Origin: Fasciola hepatica
Lineage: Eukaryota > Platyhelminthes > Trematoda > Plagiorchiida > Fasciolidae
NCBI GenBank assembly: GCA_948099385.1
Contig: CANUEZ040000203.1
Span: 496,001 to 560,000, forward strand
Length of the DNA: 64,000 nucleotides
Reading direction: 5' to 3'
The notes beneath the pieces were generated by a model. It saw only the letters and a list, made by a program, of their open reading frames with translations, had not been told where the DNA came from and made no database searches. This document shows positions 25,806 to 37,634 of the stretch, piece by piece. The translations under genes and the position numbers were made by a program. Positions within the stretch are counted from its first letter, which is position 1. Every line of letters starts with the position of its first letter.

Positions 25806-28800
25806 TCGACTGACATTCGTTCACCCCAACCCTTGTTCGTGTCTCCGAGTGGGCTCTGTCCATGTGCGATGCTCATGCTTCCCTTAGCGGATCAAACAGC
25901 TGTACAGTGCTTCCATCATTTTCAATGGTCAGTTCATTATTCAAGCTGCATGGAGAATCATATTATACAAATCTACTCTGCTACTGCTCTATTGCATTGT
26001 ATGAGCAATCTGTGTGGATTGTTCATAAGGGAATGCCTTGGTTTTACTTAGGCCCATAAAAAGAGAAGTGATGGAACATAGGATTGGATCGGTGTGCGAG
26101 AATTTGGTTGTTACCGTTCAAAGCGAAAGCGAAAGCCGGAGCCAATTTGGGGATTGTGCTATATCATGTATTGTTAATGTTGAACAAAGCGTTCAGACCC
26201 ATATCGGATAGCCTTGTGGTTTGGGTGTTCGACTGACATTCGTTCACACCAACCCTTGTTCGTGTCCCCGTGTGGGCTCTGTCCATGTGCAATCCTCATG
26301 ATTCCCTTAGCGGATCAAACAGCTGTGCAGTGCTTCGATAATGTTCAATGGTCAGTTCAGTGTTCAAGCTGCATGGAGAATCATATTATACAAATCTACT
26401 CTGCTAATGCTCTGTTGCATTGTATGAGCAATCTGTGTGGATTGTTCATAAGGGAATGCCTTGGTTTTACTTAGGCCCATACATAGAGAAGTGATGGAAC
26501 ATAGGATTGGATCGGTGTGCGAGAATTTGGTTGTTACCGTTCAAAGCGAAAGCGAAAGCCGAAGCCAATTTGGGGATTGTGCTATATCACGCAGTGTATA
26601 TGTTGAACAAAGCGTTCAGACCCATATCGGATAGCCTTGTGGTTTGGGTGTTCGACTGACAATCGTTCACCCCAACCCGTGATCCTATCTTCGAGTGGGC
26701 TCTGTCCATGTGCAATGCTCATGATTCCCTTAGCGGATCAAACAGCTGTACAGTGCTTCCATAATTTTCAATGGTCAGTTCAGTGTTCAAGCTGCATGGA
26801 GAATCATATTATACAAATCTACTCTGCTACTGCTCTATTGCATTGTATGAGCAATCTGTGTGGATTGTTCATAAGGGAATGCCTTGGTTTTAATTAGGCC
26901 CATTAAAAGAGAAGTGATGGAACATAGGATTGGATCGGTGTGCGAGAATTTGGTTGTTACCGTTCAAAGCGAAAGCGAAAGCCGAAGCCAATTTGGGGAT
27001 TGTGCTATATCATGTATTGTATATGTTGAATAAAGCGTTCAGACCCATATCGGATAGCCTTGTGGTTTGGGTGTTCGACTGACATTCGTTCACCCCAACC
27101 CTTGTTCGTGTCCCCGTGTGGGCTCTGTCCATGTGCAATCCTCATGATTCCCTTAGCGGATCAAACAGCTGTGCAGTGCTTCCATCATTTTCAATGGTCA
27201 GTTCAGTGTTCAAGCTGCATGGAGAATCATATTATACAAATCTACTCTGCTACTGCTCTATTGCATTGTATGAGCAATCTGTGTGGATTGTTCATAAGAG
27301 AATGCCTTTGTTTTACTTAGGCCCATACATAGAGAAGTGATGGAACATAGGATTGGATCGGTGTGCGAGAATTTGGTTGTTACCGTTCAAAGCGAAAGCG
27401 AAAGCCGAAGCCAATATGGGGATTGGGCTATATGATGTAGTGCATATGTTGAACAAAGCGTTGAAACCCATATCGGATAGCCATGTGGTTTGGGTGTTCG
27501 ACTGACATTCGTTCACCCCAACCCTTGTTCGTGTCTCCGAGTGGGCTCTGTCCATGTGCGATGCTCATGCTTCCCTTAGCGGATCAAACAGCTGTACAGT
27601 GCTTCCATCATTTTCAATGGTCAGTTTATTATTCAAGCTGCATGGAGAATCATATTATACAAATCTACTCTGCTACTGCTCTATTGCATTGTATGAGCAA
27701 TCTGTGTGGATTGTTCATAAGGGAATGCCTTGGTTTTACTTAGGCCCATAAAAAGAGAAGTGATGGAACATAGGATTGGATCGGTGTGCGAGAATTTGGT
27801 TGTTACCGTTCAAAGCGAAAGCGAAAGCCGGAGCCAATTTGGGGATTGTGCTATATCATGTATTGTATATGTTGAACAAAGCGTTCAGACCGATATCGGA
27901 TAGCCTTGTGGTTTGGGTGTTCGACTGACATTCGTTCACCCCAACCCTTGTTCGTGTCCCCGTGTGGGCTCTGTCCATGTGCAATCCTCATGATTCCCTT
28001 AGCGGATCAAACAGCTGTGCAGTGCTTCCATCATTTTCAATGGTCAGTTCAGTGTTCAAGCTGCATGGAGAATCATATTATACAAATCTACTCTGCTACT
28101 GCTCTATTGCATTGTATGAGCAATCTGTGTGGATTGTTCATAAGGGAATGCCTTGGTTTTACTTAGGCCCATACATAGAGAAGTGATGGAACATAGGATT
28201 GGATCGGTGTGCGAGAATTTGGTTGTTACCGTTCAAAGCGAAAGCGAAAGCCGAAGCCGATTTGGGGATTGTGCTATATCACGCAGTGTATATGTTGAAC
28301 AAAGCGTTCAGACCCATATCGGATAGCCTTGTGGTTTGGGTGTTCGACTGACAATCGTTCACCCCAACCCGTGATCCTATCTTCGAGTGGGCTCTGTCCA
28401 TGTGCAATGCTCATGATTCGCTTAGCGGATCAAACAGCTGTACAGTGCTTCCATAATTTTCAATGGTCAGTTCAGTGTTCAAGCTGCATGGAGAATCATA
28501 TTATACAAATCTACTCTGCTACTGCTCTATTGCATTGTATGAGCAATCTGTGTGGATTGTTCATAAGGGAATGCCTTGGTTTTTACTTAGGCCCATAAAT
28601 AGAGAAGTGATGGAACATAGGATTGGATCGGTGTGCGAGAATTTGGTTGTTACCGTTCAAAGCGAAAGCGAAAGCCGAAGCCAATTTGGGGATTGTGCTA
28701 TATCATGTATTGTATATGTTGAACAAAGCGTTCAGACCCATATCGGATAGCCTTGTGGTTTGGGTGTTCGACTGACATTCGTTCACCCCAACCTTTGTTC

Positions 28801-29175
28801 GTGTCCCCGTGTGGGCTCTGTCCATGTGCAATGCTCATGCTTCCCTTAGGGGATCAAACAGCTTTACAGTGCTTCCATCATTTTCAATGGTCATTTCAGT
28901 GTTCAAGCTGCATGGAGAATCATATTATACAAATCTACTCTGCTACTGCTCTATTGCATTGTATGAGCAATCTGTGTGGATTGTTCATAAGGGAATGCCT
29001 TGGTTTTACTTAGGCCCATAAATAGAGAAGTGATGGAACATAAGATTGGATCGGTGTGCGAGAATTTGGTTGTTAGCGTTCAAAGCGAAAGCGAAAGCCG
29101 AAGCCAAATTGGGGATTGTGCTATATCATGTAGTGCATATGTTGAACAAAGCGTTGAGACCCATATCGGATAGCC
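25791..29175 (+). repeat. Imperfect four-monomer repeat (about 1692 bp)
   Basis: The unit at 25791 recurs at 27483, with GTGCGATGCTCATGCTT followed by an ATTATTCAAGC allele. The unit at 26214 resembles 27906 (CAATCCTCATG) and 26637 resembles 28329 (GTGATCCTATC). The fourth pair, 27060 and 28753, is only generally similar. A single extra T (run of five at about 28580) shifts phase to 28753. The ATAAGAGAATGCCTTTG variant at about 27294 also occurs at about 23910, eight units upstream. Confidence 0.7.
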
Positions 29176-32100
29176 TTGTGGTTTGGGTGTTCGACTGACA
29201 TTCGTTCACCCCAACCCTTGTTCGTGTCCCCGTGTGGGCTTTGTCCATGTGCAATGCTCATGATTCCTTTAGCGGATCAAACAGCTGTACAGTGTTTCAA
29301 TCAATCTCACTGGTCAGTTCAGTGTTCAAGCTGCATGGAGAATCATATTATACAAATCTACTCTGCTACTGCTCTATTGCATTGTATGAGCAATCTGTGT
29401 GGATTGTTCATAAGGGAATGCCTTGGTTTTACTTAGGCCCATAATTAGAGAAGTGATGGAACATAGGATTGGATCGGTGTGCGAGAATTTGGTTGTTACC
29501 GTTCAAAGCGAAAGCGAAAGCCGAAGCCAATTTGGGGATTGTGCTATATCATGTAGTGTATATGTTGAACGAAGCGTTGAGTCCCATATCGGATAGCCTT
29601 GTGGTTTGGGTGTTCGACTGACGTTCGTTCACCCCAACCCTTGTTCGTGTCTCCGAGTGGGCTCTGTCCATGTGCAATGCTCATGATTCCCTTAGCGGAT
29701 CAAACAGCTGTACAGTGCTTCCATAACTTGCAATGGTCAGTTCAGTGTTCAAGCTGCATGGAGAATCATATTATACAAATCTACTCTGCTACTGCTCTAT
29801 TGCATTGTATGAGCAATCTGTGTGGATTGTTCATAAGGGAATGCCTTGGTTTTATTTAGGCCCATAAATAGAGAAGTGATGGAACATAGGATTGGATCGG
29901 TGTGCGAGAATTTGGTTGTTACCGTTCAAAGCGAAAGCGAAAGCCGAAGCCAATTTAGGGATTGTGCTATATCATGTACTGTATATGTTGAACAAAGCGT
30001 TGAGACCCATATCGGATAGCCTTGTGGTTTGGGTGTTCGACTGACATTCGTTCACCCCAACCCTTGTTCGTGTCCCCGTGTGGGCTCTGTCCATGTGCAA
30101 TGCTCATGATTCCCTTAGCGGATCAAACAGCTGTGCAGTGCTTCCATAATTTTCATCGGTCAGTTCAGTGTTCAAGCTGCATGGAGAATCATATTATACA
30201 AATCTACTCTGCTACTGCTCTATTGCATTGTATGAGCAATCTGTGTGGATTGTTCATAAGGGAATGTCTTGGGTTTACTTAGGCCCATAAATAGAGAAGT
30301 GATGGAACATAGGATTGCATCGGTGTGCGAGAATTTGGTTGTTACCGTTCAAAGCGAAAGCGAAAGCCGAAGCCAATTTGGGGATTGTGCTATATCATGT
30401 ATTGTATATGTTGAACAAAGCAGTGAGACCCATATCGGATAGCCTTGTGGTTTGGGTGTTCGACTGACAATCGTTCACCCCAACCCGTGATCCTATCCTC
30501 GAGTGGGCTCTGTCCATGTGCAATGCTCATGATTCCCTTAGCGGATCAAACAGCTGTGCAGTGCTTCCATCATTTTCAATGGTCAGTTCAGTGTTCAAGC
30601 TGCATGGAGAATCATATTATACAAATCTACTCTGCTACTGCTCTATTGCATTGTATGAGCAATCTGTGTGGATTGTTCATAAGGGAATGCCTTGGTTTTA
30701 TATAGGCCCATAAATAGAGAAGTGATGGAACATAGGATTGGATCGGTGTGCGAGAATTTGGTTGTTACCGTTCAAAGCGAAAGCGAAAGCCGAAGCCAAT
30801 TTGGGGATTGTGCTATATCACGCAGTGTATATGTTGAACAAAGCGTTGAGACCCATATCGGATAGCCTTGTGGTTTGGGTGTTCGACTGACAATCGTTCA
30901 CCCCAACCCGTGATCCTATCTTCGAGTGGGCTCTGTCCATGTGCAATGCTCATGATTCCCTTAGCGAATCAAACAGCTGTACAGTGCTTCGATAATTTTC
31001 AATGGTCAGTTCAGTGTTCAAGCTGCATGGAGAATCATATTATACAAATCTACTCTGCTACTGCTCTATTGCATTGTATGAGCAATCTGTGTGGATTGTT
31101 CATAAGGGAATGCCTTGGTTTTATATAGGCCCATAAATAGAGAAGTGATGGAACATAGGATTGGATCGGTGTGCGAGAATTTGTTGTTACCGTTCAAAGC
31201 GAAAGCGAAAGCCGAAGCCAATTTGGGGATTGTGCTATATCATGTATTGTATATGTTGAACAAAGCGTTCAGACCCATATCGGATAGCCTTGTGGTTTGG
31301 GTGTTCGACTGACAATCGTTCACCCCAACCCGTGATCCTATCCTCGAGTGGGCTCTGTCCATGTGCAATGCTCATGATTCCCTTAGCGGATCAAACAGCT
31401 GTACAGTGCTTCCATCATTTTCAATGGTCAGTTCAGTGTTCAAGCTGCATGGAGAATCATATTATACAAATCTACTCTGCTACTGCTCTATTGCATTGTA
31501 TGAGCAATCTGTGTGGATTGTTCATAAGGGAATGCCTTGGTTTTACTTAGGCCCATAAATAGAGAAGTGATGGAACATAGGATTGCATCGGTGTGCGAGA
31601 ATTTGGTTGTTACCGTTCAAAGCGAAAGCGAAAGCCGAAGCCAATTTGGGGATTGTGCTATATCATGTATTGTATATGTTGAACAAAGCGTTGAGACCCA
31701 TATCGGCTAGCCTTGTGGTTTGGGTGTTCGACTGACAATCGTTCACCCCAACCCGTGATCCTATCCTCGAGTGGGCTCTGTCCATGTGCAATGCTCATGA
31801 TTCCCTTAGCGGATCAAACAGCTGTACAGTGCTTCCATAATTTTCAATGGTCAGTTCAGTGTTCAAGCTGCATGGAGAATCATATTATACAAATCTACTC
31901 TGCTACTGCTCTATTGCATTGTATGAGCAATCTGTGTGGATTGTTCATAAGGGAATGCCTTGGTTTTACTTAGGCCCATAAATAGAGAAGTGATGGAACA
32001 TAGGATTGGATCGGTGTGCGAGAATTGGGTTGTTACCGTTCAAAGCGAAAGCGAAAGCCGAAGCCAATATGGGGATTGTGCTATATCACGCAGTGTATAT

Positions 32101-33827
32101 GTTGAACAAAGCGTTGAGACCCATATCGGATAGCCTTGTGGTTTGGGTGTTCGACTGACAATCGTTCACCCCAACCCGTGATCCTATCTTCGAGTGGGCT
32201 CTGTCCATGTGCAATGCTCATGATTCCCTTAGCGGATCAAACAGCTGTACAGTGCTTCCATAATTTTCAATGGTCAGTTCAGTGTTCAAGCTGCATGGAG
32301 AATCATATTATACAAATCTACTCTGCTACTGCTCTATTGCATTGTATGAGCAATCTGTGTGGATTGTTCATAAGGGAATGCCTTGGTTTTACTTAGGCCC
32401 ATAAATAGAGAAGTGATGGAACATAGGATTGGATCGGTGTGCGAGAATTTGGTTGTTACCGTTCAAAGCGAAAGCGAAAGCCGAAGCCAATTTGGGGATT
32501 GTGCTATATCATGTAGTGTATGTGTTGAACAAAGCGTTGAGACACATATCGGATAGCCTTGTGGTTTGGGTGTTCGACTGACAATCAATCACCCCAACCC
32601 TTGTTCGTGTCCCCGTGTGGGCTCTGTCCATGTGCAATGCTCATGATTCCCTTAGCGGATCAAACAGCTGTGCAGTGTTTCCATCATTTTCAATGGTCAG
32701 TTCAGTGTTCAAGCTGCATGGAGAATCATATTATACAAATCTACTCTGCTACTGCTCTATTGCATTGTATGAGCAATCTGTGTGGATTGTTCATAAGGGA
32801 ATGCCTTGGTTTTACTTAGGCCCATAAATAGAGAAGTGATGGAACATAGGATTGGATCGGTGTGCGAGAATTTGGTTGTTACCGTTCAAAGCGAAAGCGA
32901 AAGCCGAAGCCAATTTGGGGATTGTGCTATATCATGTATTGTATATGTTGAACAAAGCGTTGAGACCGATATCGGATAGCCTTGTGGTTTGGGTGTTCGA
33001 CTGACATTCGTTCACCCCAACCCGTGATCCTATCTTCGAGTGGGCTCTGTCCATGTGCAATGCTCATGATTCCCTTAGCGGATCAAACAGCTGTACAGTG
33101 CTTCCATAATTTTCAATGGTCAGTTCAGTGTTCAAGCTGCATGGAGAATCATATTATACAAATCTACTCTGCTACTGCTCTATTGCATTGTATGAGCAAT
33201 CTGTGTGGATTGTTCATAAGGGAATGCCTTGGTTTTACTTAGGCCCATAAATAGAGAAGTGATGGAACATAGGATTGGATCGGTGTGCGAGAATTTGGTT
33301 GTTACCGTTCAAAGCGAAAGCGAAAGCCGAAGCCAATTTGGGGATTGTGCTATATCATGTACTGTATATGTTGAACAAAGCGTTGAGACCGATATCGGAT
33401 AGCCTTGTGGTTTGGGTGTTCGACTGACATTCGTTCACCCCAACCCTTGTTCGTGTCCCCGTGTGGGCTCTGTCCATGTGCAATGCTCATGATTCCCTTA
33501 GCGGATCAAACAGCTGTACAGTGCTTCAATCAATCTCACTGGTCAGTTCAGTGTTCAAGCTGCATGGAGAATCATATTATACAAATCTACTCTGCTACTG
33601 CTCTATTGCATTGTATGAGCAATCTGTGTTGATTGTTCATAAGGGAATGCCTTGGTTTTACTTAGGCCCATAAATAGAGAAGTGATGGAACATAGGATTG
33701 CATCGGTGTGCGAGAATTTGGTTGTTACCGTTCAAAGCGAAAGCGAAAGCCGAAGCCAATTTGGGGATTGTGCTATATCATGTATTGTTTATGTTGAACA
33801 AAGCGTTGAGACCCATATCGGATAGCC

Positions 33828-34250
33828 TTGTGGTTTGGGTGTTCGACTGACATTCGTTCACCCCAACCCTTGTTCGTGTCTCCGAGTGGGCTCTGTCCAT
33901 GTGCAATGCTCATGATTCCCTTAGCGGATCAAACAGCTGTACAGTGCTTCCATAATTTTCAATGGTCAGTTCAGTGTTCAAGCTGCATGGAGAATCATAT
34001 TATACAAATCTACTCTGCTACTGCTCTATTGCATTGTATGAGCAATCTGTGTGGATTGTTCATAAGGGAATGCCTTGGTTTTACTTAGGCCCATAAATAG
34101 AGAAGTGATGGAACATAGGATTGGATCGGTGTGCGAGAATTTGGTTGTTACCGTTCAAAGCGAAAGCGAAAGCCGAAGCCAATATGGGGATTGTGCTATA
34201 TCACGCAGTGTATATGTTGAACAAAGCGTTGAGACCCATATCGGATAGCC
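33828..34250 (+). repeat. Representative complete monomer, close to consensus
   Basis: I chose this unit as the reference because it differs from my hand-built consensus at only about four bases, all in the last 70 bp (AATATGG for AATTTGG, and CACGCAG for CATGTAT). Internal landmarks: 3-bp stem/7-nt loop CGA-CTGACAT-TCG at +17 to +29; PvuII-type CAGCTG at +107 to +112 overlapping the 8-bp palindrome CTGTACAG at +110 to +117; TTTT at +129 to +132; small inverted repeat ATTGC/GCAAT at +201/+215; hexamer tract at +330 to +353; GGAT repeats at +361 and +416. GC is about 43.5% for the consensus. No promoter, splice pattern or durable open frame is evident; every frame is closed at least once per unit. 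Confidence 0.9.
34158..34181 (+). repeat. Hexamer-like tract AAAGCG AAAGCG AAAGCC GAAGCC (reference unit)
   Basis: Each monomer contains four purine-rich six-base words at about +330 to +353. The tract looks like a short microsatellite. Across the array I saw only base substitutions (AAAGCC AAGGCG in region 1, GCGTAAGCC near 59921, GCTAAAGCC near 63303, GCGACAGCG near 747) and no gain or loss of a word. The exception is the diverged patch at 42611-42665. Confidence 0.8.
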
Positions 34251-37200
34251 TTGTGGTTTGGGTGTTCGACTGACAATCGTTCACCCCAACCCGTGATCCT
34301 ATCTTCGAGTGGGCTCTGTCCATGTGCAATGCTCATGATTCCCTTAGCGAATCAAACAGCTGTACAGTGCTTCGATAATTTTCAATGGTCAGTTCAGTGT
34401 TCAAGCTGCATGGAGAATCATATTATACAAATCTACTCTGCTACTGCTCTATTGCATTGTATGAGCAATCTGTGTGGATTGTTCATAAGGGAATGCCTTG
34501 GTTTTACTATAGCCCATAAATAGAGAAGTGATGGAACATAGGATTGGATCGGTGTGCGAGAATTTGGTTGTTACCGTTCAAAGCGAAAGCGAAAGCCGAA
34601 GCCAATTTGGGGATTGTGCTATATCATGTAGTGTATGTGTTGAACAAAGCGTTGAGACACATATCGGATAGCCTTGTGGTTTGGGTGTTCGACTGACAAT
34701 CAATCACCCCAACCCTTGTTCGTGTCCCCGTGTGGGCTCTGTCCATGTGCAATCCTCATGATTCCCTTAGCGGATCAAACAGCTGTGCAGTGTTTCCATC
34801 ATTTTCAATGGTCAGTTCAGTGTTCAAGCTGCATGGAGAATCATATTATACAAATCTACTCTGCTACTGCTCTATTGCATTGTATGAGCAATCTGTGTGG
34901 ATTGTTCATAAGGGAATGCCTTGGTTTTACTTAGGCCCATAAATAGAGAAGTGATGGAACATAGGATTGGATCGGTGTGCGAGAATTTGGTTGTTACCGT
35001 TCAAAGCGAAAGCGAAAGCCGAAGCCAATTTGGGGATTGTGCTATATCATGTATTGTATATGTTGAACAAAGCGTTGAGACCGATATCGGATAGCCTTGT
35101 GGTTTGGGTGTTCGACTGACATTCGTTCACCCCAACCCGTGATCCTATCTTCGAGTGGGCTCTGTCCATGTGCAATGCTCATGATTCCCTTAGCGGATCA
35201 AACAGCTGTACAGTGCTTCCATAATTTTCAATGGTCAGTTCAGTGTTCAAGCTGCATGGAGAATCATATTATACAAATCTACTCTGCTACTGCTCTATTG
35301 CATTGTATGAGCAATCTGTGTGGATTGTTCATAAGGGAATGCCTTGGTTTTACTTAGGCCCATAAATAGAGAAGTGATGGAACATAGGATTGGATCGGTG
35401 TGCGAGAATTTGGTTGTTACCGTTCAAAGCGAAAGCGAAAGCCGAAGCCAATTTGGGGATTGTGCTATATCATGTACTGTATATGTTGAACAAAGCGTTG
35501 AGACCGATATCGGATAGCCTTGTGGTTTGGGTGTTCGACTGACATTCGTTCACCCCAACCCGTGATCCTATCTTCGAGTGGGCTCTGTCCATGTGCAATG
35601 CTCATGATTCCCTTAGCGGATCAAACAGCTGTACAGTGCTTCGATAATTTTCAATGGTCAGTTCAGTGTTCAAGCTGCATGGAGAATCATATTATACAAA
35701 TCTACTCTGCTACTGCTCTATTGCATTGTATGAGCAATCTGTGTTGATTGTTCATAAGGGAATGCCTTGGTTTTACTTAGGCCCATAAATAGAGAAGTGA
35801 TGGAACATAGGATTGCATCGGTGTGCGAGAATTTGGTTGTTACCGTTCAAAGCGAAAGCGAAAGCCGAAGCCAATTTGGGGATTGTGCTATATCATGTAT
35901 TGTTTATGTTGAACAAAGCGTTGAGACCCATATCGGATAGCCTTGTGGTTTGGGTGTTCGACTGACATTCGTTCACCCCAACCCTTGTTCGTGTCTCCGA
36001 GTGGGCTCTGTCCACGTGCAATGCTCATGATTCCCTTAGCGGATCAAACAGCTGTACAGTGCTTCGATAATTTTCAATGGTCAGTTCAGTGTTCAAGCTG
36101 CATGGAGAATCATATTATACAAATCTACTCTGCTACTGCTCTATTGCATTGTATGAGCAATCTGTGTGGATTGTTCATAAGGGAATGCCTTGGTTTTACT
36201 TAGGCCCATAAATAGAGAAGTGATGGAACATAGGATTGGATCGGTGTGCGAGAATTTGGTTGTTACCGTTCAAAGCGAAAGCGAAAGCCGAAGCCAATTT
36301 GGGGATTGTGCTATATCATGTATTGTATATGTTGAACAAAGCGTTGAGACCGATATCGGATAGCCTTGTGGTTTGGGTGTTCAACTGACATTCGTTCACC
36401 CCAACCCTTGTTCGTGTCTCCGAGTGGGCTCTGTCCATGTGCAATGCTCATGATTCCCTTAGCGGATCAAACAGCTGTACAGTGCATCCATAATTTTCAA
36501 TGGTCAATTCAGTGTTCAAGCTGCATGGAGAATCATATTATACAAATCTACTCTGCTACTGCTCTATTGCATTGTATGAGCAATCTGTGTGGATTGTTCA
36601 TAAGGGAATGCCTTGGTTTTACTTAGGCCCATAAATAGAGAAGTGATGGAACATAGGATTGGATCGGTGTGCGAGAATTTGGTTGTTACCGTTCAAAGCG
36701 AAAGCGAAAGCCGAAGCCAATTTGGGGATTGTGCTATATCATGTATTGTATATGTTGAACAAAGCGTTCAGACCCATATCGGATAGCCTTGTGGTTTGGG
36801 TGTTCGACTGACATTCGTTCACCCCAACCCTTGTTCGTGTCTCCGAGTGGGCTCTGTCCATGTGCGATGCTCATGATTCCCTTAGCGGATCCAACAGCTT
36901 TACAGTGCTTCCATCATTTTCAATGGTCAGTTCCGTGGTCAAGCTGCATGGAGAATCATATTATACAAATCTACTCTGCTACTGCTCTATTGCATTGTAT
37001 GAGCAATCTGTGTGGATTGTTCATAAGGGAATGCCTTGGTTTTATATAGGCCCATAAATAGAGAAGTGATGGAACATAGAATTGGATCGGTGTGCGAGAA
37101 TTTGGTTGTTACCGTTCAAAGCGAAAGCGAAAGCCGAAGCCAATTTGGGGATTGTGCTATATCATGTATTGTATATGTTGAACGAAGCGTTGAGACCCAT

Positions 37201-37634
37201 ATCGGATAGCCTTGTGGTTTGGGTGTTCGACTGACAATCGTTCACCCCAACCCTTGTTCGTGTCTCCGAGTGGGCTCTGTCCATGTGCAATGCTCATGAT
37301 TCCCTTAGCGGATCAAACAGCTGTACAGTACTTCCATCATTTTCAATGGTCAGTTCAGTGTTCAAGCTGCATGGAGAATCATATTATACAAATCTACTCT
37401 GCTACTGCTCTATTGCATTGTATGAGCAATCTGTGTGGATTGTTCATAAGGGAATGCCTTGGTTTTACTTCGGCCCATAAATAGAGAAGTGATGGAACAT
37501 AGGATTGGATCGGTGTGCGAGAATTTGGTTGTTACCGTTCAAAGCGAAAGCGAAAGCCGAAGCCCATTGGGGGATTGTGCTATATCATGTATTGTATATG
37601 TTGAACAAAGCGTTGAGACCCATATCGGATAGCC

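Larger units (their letters stand above)
19869..35780 (+). repeat. Subfamily region 2: monomers with the GTGATCCTATC allele
   Basis: Within +43 to +56 many units replace TTGTTCGTGTCTCC with GTGATCCTATCTTC or ATGATCATATCTTC. Carriers start at 19869, 20715, 22830, 24945, 26637, 28329, 30445, 30868, 31290, 31713, 32136, 32982, 34251, 35097 and 35520. I found none outside this interval. Carriers alternate with ordinary units in the left part and run consecutively at 30445-32558, which suggests spread by local conversion and duplication. Confidence 0.87.
32402..36280 (+). repeat. Five-monomer higher-order repeat (2115-bp period)
   Basis: Positions about 32402-34165 match 34517-36280. Shared markers are GTAGTGTATGTGTTG (32513, 34628), GAGACACATATCGG, GACAATCAATCACCCC (32579, 34694), CTGTGTTGATTG (33624, 35739), GGATTGCATCGG and ATTGTTTATG (33784, 35899). 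Exceptions cluster: unit 33405 has the CAATCAATCTCACT patch while its partner 35520 has GTGATCCTATC plus TTCGATAATT. This is again consistent with tract replacement after duplication. Confidence 0.87.

Noticed and set aside
27313..27555. Reverse-strand open frames of 60-80 codons (also at 45501, 56928, 57774)
   Set aside because: They are reverse complements of the monomer in units where a stop happens to be lost. No start context, conservation or family similarity supports coding.
34028..34046. ATTGC/GCAAT hairpin in the core (+201 to +219)
   Set aside because: A five-base stem with a nine-base loop is expected by chance. No compensating changes are seen, because the region hardly varies.
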